36,319 bases of DNA from Acidobacteriota bacterium. Its GTDB lineage: Bacteria; Acidobacteriota; Blastocatellia; Pyrinomonadales; Pyrinomonadaceae. A program made the position numbers and the translations under genes. The notes beneath the pieces were generated by a model that saw only the letters and a program-made list of their open reading frames with translations, made no database searches and was not told the origin of the DNA. Positions 1-8,153 of the stretch are shown here, piece after piece (the stretch's first letter is position 1; every line of letters begins with the position of its first letter). The stretch is taken from positions 1 through 36,319 of the forward strand of contig JAIVJI010000065.1 in assembly GCA_020200135.1 (NCBI GenBank). The letters run 5' to 3'.

Positions 1-1
1 C

Positions 2-865
2 TCCGGCGAGGCTTTCAAGCAGCGCGAGGCGGGCGGCGAATGCGGCGGCGGCTCCTCCTCCATCACGCTCACCAACAACGCGCCCCTGACCGGGCGCCTC
101 GACCCGGCTTCCAACCGCCTCTCCATCGCCGGCGCTTTTACGACGACGACGGAGGGGCACACCTACGACGTGCGTCTCGACATGTCAGGCGAGTACGTGA
201 ACCGCCCGCCGGTCGCCGTCTTCGGCGCCGAGGGGCCCGGCCTTGAGGCCTTCGCGCAGGGCGGCTGCCCCGCCGTGTGGCGTGAAGGCAACCCGTCCGA
301 GTACGTCGCCGAGGCCAACGACCCCGCGGGGCTGAAGACGTACCTGCGCTCCTTCTCGTACGACCCCGACGGCGCGTGGCGCGGCGCCGACCTGCTCCTC
401 GACCAGTGGTACCACGGCCGCGACTCCGGGCCTGAGAAGTTCATCGGCGAGAGCCGGCGGCTGGGCCCCGTGTTCTTCGAGTTCGGGCCTGCCCACCACC
501 TGACGCTGAAGTCGACCGACCGCCTGGGGGTCAACGCCGTCTCCGTCTGCGGCTTCCGCGTCGTAGACACGACGCCGCCCGCGGTCACCGCGCCCGCCCC
601 GGCGGAGGTCGGGGCGAGCGTCAAGGGCGGCGCGACCCCTTCGACCTCCGACGTCCTCCGGAAGTGGCTAGCGCGCGCGTACGCCCTGGACGTCGCGGAC
701 CTCTGGCCGTCGCCCCTGCCGCCGCTGCTGAACGGCGAGGAGGTGACGGACGACACGCTCTTCCCCGCCGGCGATTGGCTGACCGTGACCTTCAGGTTTG
801 TGGACAAGTCCGGCAACGTCGGGTCGTCGAAGTCTTCCGTGCGCGTCTACGCGCCGCAGAAATGA
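2..865 (+). CDS. Exported protein with HYR-like C-terminal module (5' end outside window)
   Basis: The reading frame is open from base 2, so the N-terminus lies outside the window; 287 codons are visible. The middle has a PKD-like stretch beginning NRPPVAVFG. The last ~90 residues look like a hyalin-repeat (HYR) module: DTTPPAVTAP, then FPAG, then VTFRFVDKSGNVG and a final beta strand. Such modules are extracellular beta-sandwiches in surface or secreted proteins, so a cell-surface or adhesive role is inferred. The next gene starts 37 bases later on the same strand behind its own Shine-Dalgarno, so the two may be cotranscribed. The overall family is not recognised; an enzymatic domain could lie upstream of the window. 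Confidence 0.7.
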   Translation, partial: SGEAFKQREAGGECGGGSSSITLTNNAPLTGRLDPASNRLSIAGAFTTTTEGHTYDVRLDMSGEYVNRPPVAVFGAEGPGLEAFAQGGCPAVWREGNPSEYVAEANDPAGLKTYLRSFSYDPDGAWRGADLLLDQWYHGRDSGPEKFIGESRRLGPVFFEFGPAHHLTLKSTDRLGVNAVSVCGFRVVDTTPPAVTAPAPAEVGASVKGGATPSTSDVLRKWLARAYALDVADLWPSPLPPLLNGEEVTDDTLFPAGDWLTVTFRFVDKSGNVGSSKSSVRVYAPQK

Positions 866-902
866 GTGAGATAAACGCGGGATTACCGCCGGAGGAGAAA
901 CG

Positions 903-2198
903 ATGAGCGGACAAGACTTGCCGACGCGCAGTAGGAAGGCCGCGGACGCCGGGCGGGCGAGGTGGGCGCTGCGCGTGTTGCTGGCGCTTCTCTCGCTTGC
1001 GCAGGCGGGGTGCCTGCTGACCAGCGAAACCGTTCGCTACCGCTATTCGTACACCGGCTACGTCTGCCGTGCGACGCTGGTGGACACGGATAGCGGCGAG
1101 CAGAAGATAGTTGACAGCTCCATGCTGGCCAGCACGGCGCCGGGCGCGCCGGACAGGTCATTCTTCGCCAACGATTGGGACGGCAACGGCATGGGCGACG
1201 CCGCGGACGCGCTGCTCGACTGGCGGCGCTACCTGGCCGCGCACGTGGTCAACAGCCGGGACTTCACCGGCAGGACCTGGTGCGCCAGGCCGAGCGACAT
1301 CAGCTGTGAGATGCGCGGCACGGTCAGTTTCGTCGCGGCGTCCGGCTCTCCCGTACCGTTACCCCCGGCGCTGCCCGACGGCGCCCCGGCCGAATGTCCG
1401 TCGACGGTGGGCGCCCGCCTCGAAGTCAGCGCGCCGGGGCTCACGGCCGACAACCAGTTCTCGTTCCCCGACACCGGCGTCGGCGCCGCGAGCGCGCCGG
1501 TCACCTTCACGGTCACCAACCCGAGCGCCGTGCCGCTCCGCGTCAACGGCGTGGACTTCATGGGCGGGGCCGACTCACCCGACTTCCTGATGACGCCCGG
1601 CTCGTGCCAGCCGACCCCCGCGGATATGGGGCGCGGACGCCTGCTGAGCGCGGGCGGTTCCTGCAACTTCCAGGTGCAGTTCCGGCCGCGGCATAGGGAC
1701 GGTATCGTCGAGTGTGCGGCCGCCTCGCCCGACGAGTCATGCCGGCGGAGGGCCTCTCTCTTCGTCACCGGCGAGGTTGACCTCGAACGCACCGCCCTGG
1801 CGCCGATTAACGTCGGCCTGTCGGGCCGTGCCATCGGCGGGAGCCTCGTCATCGAGCCGGCCGGCGATATCTGCTTCGCTGCCAATGTCGACGCACCCGG
1901 CTGCACAGAGCGCCACACGATACGTGTGCGCAACGACGGTCCGGGGGTGTTGATCATCACCTCGGCGGGCGTCAGGGGCGGCTCTGGCGCCGACGGCTTC
2001 GAGCACCTCCCCCCGTACCCGGTGCTGAGCGAGCCGCTGCCCCCCGGCGGGACGGCCGACTTCATCGTGCGCTTCTGCAACTACGCCATGGGCGCCAGCA
2101 GCGGCGCCGACAGCGCGTTCACGATCAACAGCAGCGACCCGCGCAGCCCGACCGTCGTCGTCACGCTCGTCAACCCCCTGCGCCTCCGCTGCCCGTAA
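903..2198 (+). CDS. Choice-of-anchor-D / ASH-like exported lipoprotein
   Basis: The ATG is preceded by GGAGGAG at 891-897, which fixes the start. Residues ~18-39 form a hydrophobic signal sequence ending LAQAGC, a weak lipobox because Gln sits at -3. Two beta-sandwich modules follow a unique N-terminal part. One is at ~170-290 (SFPDTGVGAASAPVTFTVTN, then SCNFQVQFRP), and a second at ~315-425 (HTIRVRNDGPGVL, then GGTADFIVRF). These match the choice-of-anchor-D/ASH (HYDIN-type) Ig-like fold seen in many acidobacterial and myxobacterial surface proteins. The N-terminal DWDGNGMGDAADALLDW is a Ca-loop-like acidic stretch. Lipid anchoring and surface location are inferred; the molecular role is unknown. 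Confidence 0.7.
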   Translation: MSGQDLPTRSRKAADAGRARWALRVLLALLSLAQAGCLLTSETVRYRYSYTGYVCRATLVDTDSGEQKIVDSSMLASTAPGAPDRSFFANDWDGNGMGDAADALLDWRRYLAAHVVNSRDFTGRTWCARPSDISCEMRGTVSFVAASGSPVPLPPALPDGAPAECPSTVGARLEVSAPGLTADNQFSFPDTGVGAASAPVTFTVTNPSAVPLRVNGVDFMGGADSPDFLMTPGSCQPTPADMGRGRLLSAGGSCNFQVQFRPRHRDGIVECAAASPDESCRRRASLFVTGEVDLERTALAPINVGLSGRAIGGSLVIEPAGDICFAANVDAPGCTERHTIRVRNDGPGVLIITSAGVRGGSGADGFEHLPPYPVLSEPLPPGGTADFIVRFCNYAMGASSGADSAFTINSSDPRSPTVVVTLVNPLRLRCP

Positions 2199-2678
2199 GA
2201 CCGTCGCGCGCGAGGTGGAAGCCCCGGCCGAGACGTTCCCTGCCGGCAGGGGGCGGGGGCGTTCGGGCAGGCTTTCCGCATCGTTGACCTTTACACGAAG
2301 CGCTTCCAGCGGGCGGCTCGGCAGCCGGCTAACATCAGGCTGGTAAGGGTGAAGACGCCAAGGGTGAGGGGGCGAGAAAGGCCGGCCGTGGAGTCACTCG
2401 TCGCGCCGGGCGGGCAAACCGACGGGATAGTCCCCACCTCATCGCTGGGAAGGTCCACCGCCGAGAGCACTCAATCCCACAGGCCCGGCGGCCGGAGGAA
2501 AGCGCGAGGGGGCTGTTTCCGGCACGCAGGCCACATATTCAATCGCCCTCTTTCGACGCCGGCCCCGAAGACGCGGCGGCAGAGTTCAACCACGATGAGG
2601 CCGGGGCGTTAGTTTCAACGCCCCGGCCTCATCGGCATTACCACCCGACGACGCCCCCCGCGTCGCTAGCGCATGGCG
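2199..2678. other. Intergenic stretch between convergent genes
   Basis: About 480 bases between the plus-strand lipoprotein and the minus-strand DUF4142 gene. No ORF here has convincing protein character. The one clear structure is the long hairpin at 2594-2633, described separately. Confidence 0.6.
2594..2633 (-). terminator. Perfect 17-bp hairpin downstream of the DUF4142 gene
   Basis: Bases 2594-2610 and 2617-2633 are perfect reverse complements around a 6-base loop, 45 bases past the stop codon of the minus-strand gene. On that strand the loop reads GAAACT. No T-tract follows on either strand, so it would be a non-canonical or 3'-protecting terminator. It may serve both convergent genes. 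Confidence 0.6.
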
Positions 2679-3272
2679 TTAGCGGGACATGCCGCTCATC
2701 ATCCCCTTCATGCTCGTCATCATGTCGCGCGCCATCCGTAAGTGCATCCGCACGGCGGGCAGCGTCTTCGCGGCGAAGGCTTTCGCGTCCATGTCCATGC
2801 CGCCCATGGACTCCTTCATGAAGAGTTTTTCCATCTTCTCGTGGCCTTTGACGCCCGCCTCCTTCACGTACATCATGTCGAAGTCCGTGCCCGAGAGTTT
2901 CTGCATCTTCGCCATCATCGACATGTGCTTGGCGTCCGGCTGCGTCGGCAGCGTGAGGCCCTTCATCGAGGCGACCTGCATGAGTTCGTTGTTAACGGCC
3001 GTGTGGTCGTCGATCATCTTCTGGGCGTACTGCTTGACCGAATCGCTGTTGGATTTCTGGAGTGCCAGACGCGCCATCTCGACCTCGGCCATCCCGCCCA
3101 TCGCCGCCATCATCATGAACTTCTTATCCGCCGACGACATCTTCGTCATGTCGCGGTTCATGCCCGAGCCCGTCTGCGGGCTCATGTCCTGCGCGACGGC
3201 GGACATCCACATCCCCATACACGTCAACGCGGCGGCCGCCACCATCCCGAACATTTTTAACCTGCTTTTCAT
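2679..3272 (-). CDS. Met-rich DUF4142 family exported protein
   Basis: A signal peptide (basic start, hydrophobic core to AVAQ at ~28) is followed by a four-helix, ferritin-like DUF4142 domain at ~48-190. Recognisable pieces are ADKKFMMMAA, EVEMARLALQKS, YAQKMIDDHTAVNNEL and GHEKMEKLFMKES. DUF4142 proteins are periplasmic or outer-membrane associated, and no enzymatic activity is established. This copy has about 38 Met in 197 residues, mostly on the helices and in a terminal SMKGMMSGM tail. That is a composition typical of periplasmic Cu(I) or metal buffers, so metal binding is inferred here. A GGGGAG Shine-Dalgarno precedes the ATG. The neighbours downstream on the other side are small envelope proteins. 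Confidence 0.85.
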   Translation of the reverse strand: MKSRLKMFGMVAAAALTCMGMWMSAVAQDMSPQTGSGMNRDMTKMSSADKKFMMMAAMGGMAEVEMARLALQKSNSDSVKQYAQKMIDDHTAVNNELMQVASMKGLTLPTQPDAKHMSMMAKMQKLSGTDFDMMYVKEAGVKGHEKMEKLFMKESMGGMDMDAKAFAAKTLPAVRMHLRMARDMMTSMKGMMSGMSR

Positions 3273-3585
3273 TTTCTCTCCCCTTGTCCTGTCGTTGAAG
3301 GTTTTGACCCGGGAATGAAATTTCCGGCCCGGGTCGTTAAGTTGCCGGCCGGTGTTGCCGGCTTACGGCAACAATCCGCCTCGACCGTGCCCGCCGCGCG
3401 GCGGGCACGGTCTACTTTCCACGGAACCGGGTTGATGTCAGGGGGCGGCCAGCGGTTACCACTCTGGCGAGGTTAAAGTTGTGGGGGCTGCCTAAAACTA
3501 CGGGCGGTACGGCGGGTATGCCCGACCCGGCATCATGACGTCGCACGGCGTGGGGAAGTCGTCGCCCGTTTCATTCGGCCGGCGC
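3273..3585. other. Intergenic stretch with strong hairpins
   Basis: 313 bases between two minus-strand genes. It holds a 7-bp hairpin (GTTGCCG at 3354-3360 with CGGCAAC at 3366-3372) and the 30-base palindrome listed next. It presumably contains the DUF4142 promoter, but I see no good -35/-10 pair. Confidence 0.5.
3383..3412. terminator. Perfect 30-base palindrome, probable terminator of the NTF2-like gene
   Basis: Bases 3383-3397 and 3398-3412 are exact reverse complements (GACCGTGCCCGCCGC and its mirror) with no unpaired loop. It lies ~170 bases past the stop codon of the minus-strand DUF4440 gene. No T-run follows. A protein-binding palindrome is the alternative. Confidence 0.45.
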
Positions 3586-4185
3586 TCACCTCTTCTCGGG
3601 CGGCAGCATACTCGTGTGCCTGCTGACGACTTGCCAGGCGCCGTCGCGGCTGACCCACACGTCCGTGAAGAGGTAGTTGCCGCCCCAGTCCTCGCCGGCG
3701 GCGCTGGCGCTCTGTCTGAGGCGGCCGCTGACGACCGCCGTCCTCCCGTACAGACGCACCGTCAACCCCTCGAAGTCGTAAGAGGTGAGGCTGAGGTCGC
3801 GCATGGCGTGCTGAAAGTACTTGTCCCTGTCGCCGGCGGCGACGACGAGCCGCGGGCTGACGAGCGTGAAGTCTTCGGAGACGAGTTGACTCAGCGCGCT
3901 CGCGTCGCGTTGTTGCAGCGCCCCCATCCACTTGCGTTCAAGCGCCAGCAGGGACTTCTCGGCCGCCTCGCGTGAATCCCGCTGCCGCGTGACGGAGGCG
4001 GGCTCGTCCGTCGTCCCGGCGTTCTCGGCCTCCGGCGGCAGTGCCTGCCGCCAGGCGTCGACGGTGCCGGTGGTCGGCTTCTGCGTCTCCTTGCCCTTCT
4101 CCTGTGCCGCGGCCGAGTTTGACATCGCGGTCAAAATTAGAGCCGCGGCGGCAAAGTTGAATAAGTACGTTCGAATCTTCTTCAT
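3586..4185 (-). CDS. Exported NTF2-like (DUF4440/SnoaL-like) protein
   Basis: A signal peptide at residues 1-27 ends SNSAAAQ. A ~40-residue polar linker follows, then a cone-shaped NTF2-like domain at ~75-195. That domain shows the DUF4440 pattern LLALERKWMGALQQRDASAL, FTLVSPRLVV, AVVSGRLRQS, YLFTDVWVSRDGAWQVVSRH. The fold is used both by small enzymes and by ligand-binding proteins, and nothing here fixes a substrate. Periplasmic location is inferred. It follows the BON lipoprotein gene by 82 bases on the same strand. A second exported NTF2-like protein occurs at about 33.8-34.3 kb. Confidence 0.8.
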   Translation of the reverse strand: MKKIRTYLFNFAAAALILTAMSNSAAAQEKGKETQKPTTGTVDAWRQALPPEAENAGTTDEPASVTRQRDSREAAEKSLLALERKWMGALQQRDASALSQLVSEDFTLVSPRLVVAAGDRDKYFQHAMRDLSLTSYDFEGLTVRLYGRTAVVSGRLRQSASAAGEDWGGNYLFTDVWVSRDGAWQVVSRHTSMLPPEKR

Positions 4186-4267
4186 GCTCCCCCCTCTTAT
4201 ATCCGGTGCTGTTCGCCCCCGGCAGTTCGCGAACGCGGCGGCGTGGCGCCCCCGAGAGTCGCGCCGC

Positions 4268-4795
4268 TCAACGTCCGGCCGAAACCCGAAGCTGATTCCT
4301 GACTTCCTTCGCCCCGGCGCCGCGCGCGAGTTGTTCGGCCTTCGACTTGAGGGCCGCGCTCGCGACCGTGCCGCTCAGGGTCACGACCCCTCCCTTAACG
4401 TCGACGACGAGGTTCGCCGCCTTTAAGTCCGGGTCGCCGTTGATGGCGGCGCGCGCCTGAGTGAAAAGGAAGAAGTCGTTGCCGCCCGAGCCGATTTGAG
4501 GCGTCGGCATCTTTGCCGGCGGGGCGCTGCCGGCGCCGCGTGGGGCAGGCGCGGAAGGCGTGCCCTGCCGCGCCGCGGCGACGCCCGCGGATGCCGGGAT
4601 TGCGGGCGTCGTGTCCGCGGCCGTCGCGGCGGCATTCGCCCCACCGCCTGTTGCGGGGGTCGGGCTGGCCGCGTTGACGCCCGGGGTGACGGCTGCTTTA
4701 TCGTCGCCGCCTGCCTTCTCCGCGACCCCGCCGCACGCGGAAAAGATGAGCGCGGCGGCGATTAGGAATAGGTGTGTCAGTTTGTACCTGTTCAT
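4268..4795 (-). CDS. BON-domain lipoprotein
   Basis: The N-terminus (MNRYKLTHLFLIAAALIFSAC) is a lipoprotein signal with Cys at 21. An Ala/Pro/Thr-rich disordered linker covers ~22-105. A single BON domain follows at ~107-172 (TQARAAINGDPDLKAANLVV, DVKGGVVTLSGTV, KAEQLARGAGAKEVRNQL). BON domains bind phospholipid or peptidoglycan-proximal surfaces and occur in osmotic-shock lipoproteins and secretin-associated proteins. It starts 24 bases after the stop of the GT4 gene, so it may be read through from the glycan operon. An envelope-stability role is inferred. Confidence 0.85.
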   Translation of the reverse strand: MNRYKLTHLFLIAAALIFSACGGVAEKAGGDDKAAVTPGVNAASPTPATGGGANAAATAADTTPAIPASAGVAAARQGTPSAPAPRGAGSAPPAKMPTPQIGSGGNDFFLFTQARAAINGDPDLKAANLVVDVKGGVVTLSGTVASAALKSKAEQLARGAGAKEVRNQLRVSAGR

Positions 4796-4819
4796 GATCT
4801 TCTTTGAGTCCCCTTATGT

Positions 4820-6157
4820 TTAGCCGATGTCCCACCGTCCGGCCGTCTCACTCCGGCGCATCCAGTCCCAGCCGAGGAGCCAGTGATCCTCTTCGCAGAG
4901 TTTGAGCCCGGCGGCGCGCCGGTAGACGGCGCGGTAAGCCTTCGCCGTACGTTCGAGGCTGAAGTCTCCGAGGCGGCGTGCGCCCCGTCGCCGCAGCTCT
5001 TCACGCAAACCTTCTTCCGTCGCCATGCGCGCGAGCGCGCGGGCGACCGCCTCGACGTCGAACGGGTCGAAGAGCAGCGCCGCGCCCGCCGCCTGTTCGG
5101 GCAGCGACGTGACCGACGAGCAGGCCACGGGCGTCCCGTGCTGCCACCCCTCGAACAGGGGCGCGCTCGCCGCCTCGTATAGCGTCGGGATGAAGACGAA
5201 CTGCGCCGCGCGGTAGAGTGCGCTCAGCTCCTCCCGAGGAATCAGGTCTAAAAAAGTCACCCGTCCCCCGAGACCCAATTCGCCCACCCTGCGCTCGACG
5301 CGCGGCCAGAAGTCAGTCTTGTAGCCCGTGAAGACAAAGCGTATGTCGAGGCCGTCGCGGTCGCGCAGCAAGGCCAGCGCCTCCAGCAGCCGGACGTGAT
5401 TTTTGTGCTCCCAGAGCATCGCCGGGTAGAGGGCGAACGGCCGTTCGCTTAAGCCGTACTTTCCCCTGAGCGTCGTAAAGTCCGTGGCCGGGGAGTCCGG
5501 CAAGGGCGGCGGGGCCCACGGGATGACCTGAATTTTCCGCGGCTCGATGCGGTAGCGCTCGACCACGTCGCGCTTGACGAACTCGGAGGCGACGACCACG
5601 GTGTGCGCGGCGCGGCAGGCGACCGGGTGTAGGTTTTCACGCAGGCCGATTTCTACCGGGGTGAAAAACTCGGGGTGGTGGAGGTGCTGCAAGTCGTGCG
5701 GGTTGTAGACCGTCGGCAGGCGGCAGTGCTCGTAGGACTGGAACGGGAAGTGAACCACGTCGCAGCCCAGCGCTTCGTAAAAGTTCTTCGGCGACGTGGG
5801 CGCGAAAGGTTTTAACGGGGCGAGCCCTGACGCCCCGGACTCCGCGGTCTGCACGGTCGCGCCGAGAACACGCCTGAGGCCGCGCGCCGCGGGGCGCAGG
5901 GGTCCCAGCGCCTGCTTGAAAGACTCCACCCGGCTCACACTACGTCCAGCGGGCGCCGGACCACGCACGACAGTCTGGCCCGGCGGGAGTATCGAGCGCA
6001 GCCACTCGGGCGAGTCATGCGGCCCGACGAAGACGTACTCCTCCGGGCCGTCGAGAGTGGCGAGAGCGGCCAGGGCGCGCAGCACCGTCACGACTCCGCC
6101 CGAGCCGCCGTCCGGCTTGAGCCGCGCGTTGAGGGCGATTCTGAGCCTCTCTTTCAA
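4820..6157 (-). CDS. Family 4 glycosyltransferase (GT-B fold)
   Basis: A 445-residue GT-B enzyme. The N-terminal Rossmann half begins LRIALNARLKPDGGSGGVV. The C-terminal half carries FALYPAMLWEHKNHVRLLEA, FIPTLYEAASAPLFEGWQHG and TPVACSSVTSLPEQAAGAAL. The E-x7-E donor-phosphate motif is EAASAPLFE. It would move an NDP-sugar onto a lipid-linked or polysaccharide acceptor at the cytoplasmic face. The start is TTG, overlapping the stop of asnB as TTGA (4 nt), with GGAG a few bases upstream, so translation is coupled. Last glycan gene of the operon; the specific sugar is unknown. Confidence 0.9.
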   Translation of the reverse strand: MKERLRIALNARLKPDGGSGGVVTVLRALAALATLDGPEEYVFVGPHDSPEWLRSILPPGQTVVRGPAPAGRSVSRVESFKQALGPLRPAARGLRRVLGATVQTAESGASGLAPLKPFAPTSPKNFYEALGCDVVHFPFQSYEHCRLPTVYNPHDLQHLHHPEFFTPVEIGLRENLHPVACRAAHTVVVASEFVKRDVVERYRIEPRKIQVIPWAPPPLPDSPATDFTTLRGKYGLSERPFALYPAMLWEHKNHVRLLEALALLRDRDGLDIRFVFTGYKTDFWPRVERRVGELGLGGRVTFLDLIPREELSALYRAAQFVFIPTLYEAASAPLFEGWQHGTPVACSSVTSLPEQAAGAALLFDPFDVEAVARALARMATEEGLREELRRRGARRLGDFSLERTAKAYRAVYRRAAGLKLCEEDHWLLGWDWMRRSETAGRWDIG

Positions 6158-8142
6158 CTTACACTCTCCAGAAACTCGCGCGCCGATTCATGCGACACGG
6201 CTGCGGCTTCGCGGACACGCGACTGCGCGCCCATCCGGCGGCACCACTGTTCCAGGACGAGCGCCTTGAAGGAGAGCGGGCTCGTCAGCCCTTCGGGGAA
6301 TGGGCCGCGTGCGAGGACGCCGGCGCCCTCCGTGTTGAGGACGCCGGACTGAACCAAGTACCCGCCGCGCAGCGAGTCGCCGTATGCGTCGAATAACGCC
6401 CGGTGCCACTCGCCCACGGGCGGCGCGAAACCGCGCTTGGGGCGTTTTAGTACCCACTCGGGGAGCAGTCCCTCGACCGCGCTCTTGAGCCAGGCCTTGG
6501 GCGGGAGCCGCACATCCGTCCGGGTTTTACGCAGGCCGACGACCGTCTCCACAAGGCGGCGGTCGAGGAGCGGCAGCCGCAGTTCGACCGAGGAGGCCAT
6601 GGCGAGCCGGTCGCCCTGCGCCACGCCGTTCGCGCGCAGATATGTGTCGCTGATCAGGCGCGTCAGCGTCACGTCAACCCTGGGCCACGGGAGGGGGAGG
6701 GTGAACAGCAAACCCGCGCCGTCCTGGTCGAGTTGTTCGGCGAACGACTCGCTGTAAAGTGGGCCGGCGGCCTCGGCCGCCGCGCGGTAGTCAGGAGAAA
6801 TGTCATAGAAGACCAGCCGCCCGCCGGGCGACGCGCGGTGCTCGCGCATGCGCCGCCAGCCGGAACGCGCGCCGCCCAGGTCGCGTGCCCACGCGGACAG
6901 TCCCGCGCGGGAAAGCGACGCCGGCGCGGAGGGCGCGAGGTAGCGGAGTGGGGCGATCAGGCCGCCGCCGCGCAGCTTCTCCTTTTCGAAAGATTCGACC
7001 GCCGCCCGGCGCAGCTGAGGGTAGCCCCAGAACAACTCGTCTCCACCCTGGCCTTGCAGCATGACGGGGACACCCTGCTCGCGAGCCTTCCGCATAACCG
7101 CGTAGTAGGCGTGTCCCGAGTAGTCCGCGACGGGGTCGTCCCGCAGGTAGTTCAACTCGGGGAAGAACTCGACGACCTCTTCGGTCTCGACCTCGACCTC
7201 GTGGAAGGGGAGGCCGAGGTGGCGCGCGAGTGCGTGTGCCTCGTCGCGCTCGTCCAGTCCCTCGGGCCGCCCCGGGTAACCGACGCAGAAGGCGTGCAGC
7301 TCGCCGGGGCGGTGACGCGCCGCGACGGCGGCGACGGCGCTCGAATCCAGCCCGCCGCTCAGTGCGACGCCGACGGGCGTGTCCGCGCGGGTAATCAATG
7401 CGCCGACCGCCTCAAGCTGCTCGCGTATGAGGGCGGGCGCGTCGCCTTCGAGGGGCGGCGCGTCCTCCATCCGCCAGTAACAACTCTCCGCGACGCGCCA
7501 CGGCTCGACATCGACGACGAGCAGGTGCGCCGCGTCCAGCTTGCGCACGCCTTCGACCGCCGTCAGCGGCTCGGGCACGTACTGGTAGTGGAAGTAGAGG
7601 TCAACCGACCGCGCGTCCAGCTCGAACGGGATCTCGCCCGAGCGGAGGAGCGCCTTCATCTCCGACGCGAACAGCAGCCGGCCGTCGCGCTCGTAAAGGT
7701 AGAGCGGCTTCTCTCCCATAGGGTCTCGCGCCAGCACGAGCCGCCGCCGCGCGCCGTCCCAGAGCGCGAAGGCGAACATGCCGCGCAGGTGCTCGACGCA
7801 GGCCGTGCCGTACTCCGCATAGGCGTGGAGGATCGTTTCGCAGTCGCTCCCGGTCGTGAAGCGGTGGCCGCGCCCTTCGAGCCGGCGGCGCAGCTCCGCG
7901 TGGTTGTAGATTTCGCCGTTGGCGACGAGCGCGAGCGAGCGGTCTTCGTTGTAGAGCGGCTGACGGCCTCCGGTAAGGTCGATGATAGAGAGGCGACGCG
8001 ACGCGAGCGCGACGTGCGGCGCGCTATAAACCCCGGAGTCGTCGGGCCCGCGGTGGACGAGCGCGCGGCTCATCGCGGAGACCCGCGCGAGGTCTTCGGG
8101 CGTGACGCCGTCCCTGCCGATGATGCCGCTAATCCCGCACAT
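6154..8142 (-). CDS. asnB: Asparagine synthase-type glutamine amidotransferase
   Basis: 662 residues. The N-terminal class II glutaminase domain (1-~215) retains the nucleophile Cys2 (MCGISGIIG) and ANGEIYNH. The C-terminal ATP-pyrophosphatase domain carries the PP-loop SGGLDSS at 262-268 and LQGQGGDELFWGY. A working glutaminase plus adenylating site supports glutamine-dependent amide formation. True AsnB makes asparagine. Relatives in surface-polysaccharide clusters amidate uronic acids (WbpS type), and the flanking glycosyltransferases and sugar aminotransferase favour that here by inference. The gene begins 11 bases after the TonB receptor stop codon and overlaps the next gene by 4. Confidence 0.9.
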   Translation of the reverse strand: MCGISGIIGRDGVTPEDLARVSAMSRALVHRGPDDSGVYSAPHVALASRRLSIIDLTGGRQPLYNEDRSLALVANGEIYNHAELRRRLEGRGHRFTTGSDCETILHAYAEYGTACVEHLRGMFAFALWDGARRRLVLARDPMGEKPLYLYERDGRLLFASEMKALLRSGEIPFELDARSVDLYFHYQYVPEPLTAVEGVRKLDAAHLLVVDVEPWRVAESCYWRMEDAPPLEGDAPALIREQLEAVGALITRADTPVGVALSGGLDSSAVAAVAARHRPGELHAFCVGYPGRPEGLDERDEAHALARHLGLPFHEVEVETEEVVEFFPELNYLRDDPVADYSGHAYYAVMRKAREQGVPVMLQGQGGDELFWGYPQLRRAAVESFEKEKLRGGGLIAPLRYLAPSAPASLSRAGLSAWARDLGGARSGWRRMREHRASPGGRLVFYDISPDYRAAAEAAGPLYSESFAEQLDQDGAGLLFTLPLPWPRVDVTLTRLISDTYLRANGVAQGDRLAMASSVELRLPLLDRRLVETVVGLRKTRTDVRLPPKAWLKSAVEGLLPEWVLKRPKRGFAPPVGEWHRALFDAYGDSLRGGYLVQSGVLNTEGAGVLARGPFPEGLTSPLSFKALVLEQWCRRMGAQSRVREAAAVSHESAREFLESVS

Positions 8143-8153
8143 GCGCTCTGAAT

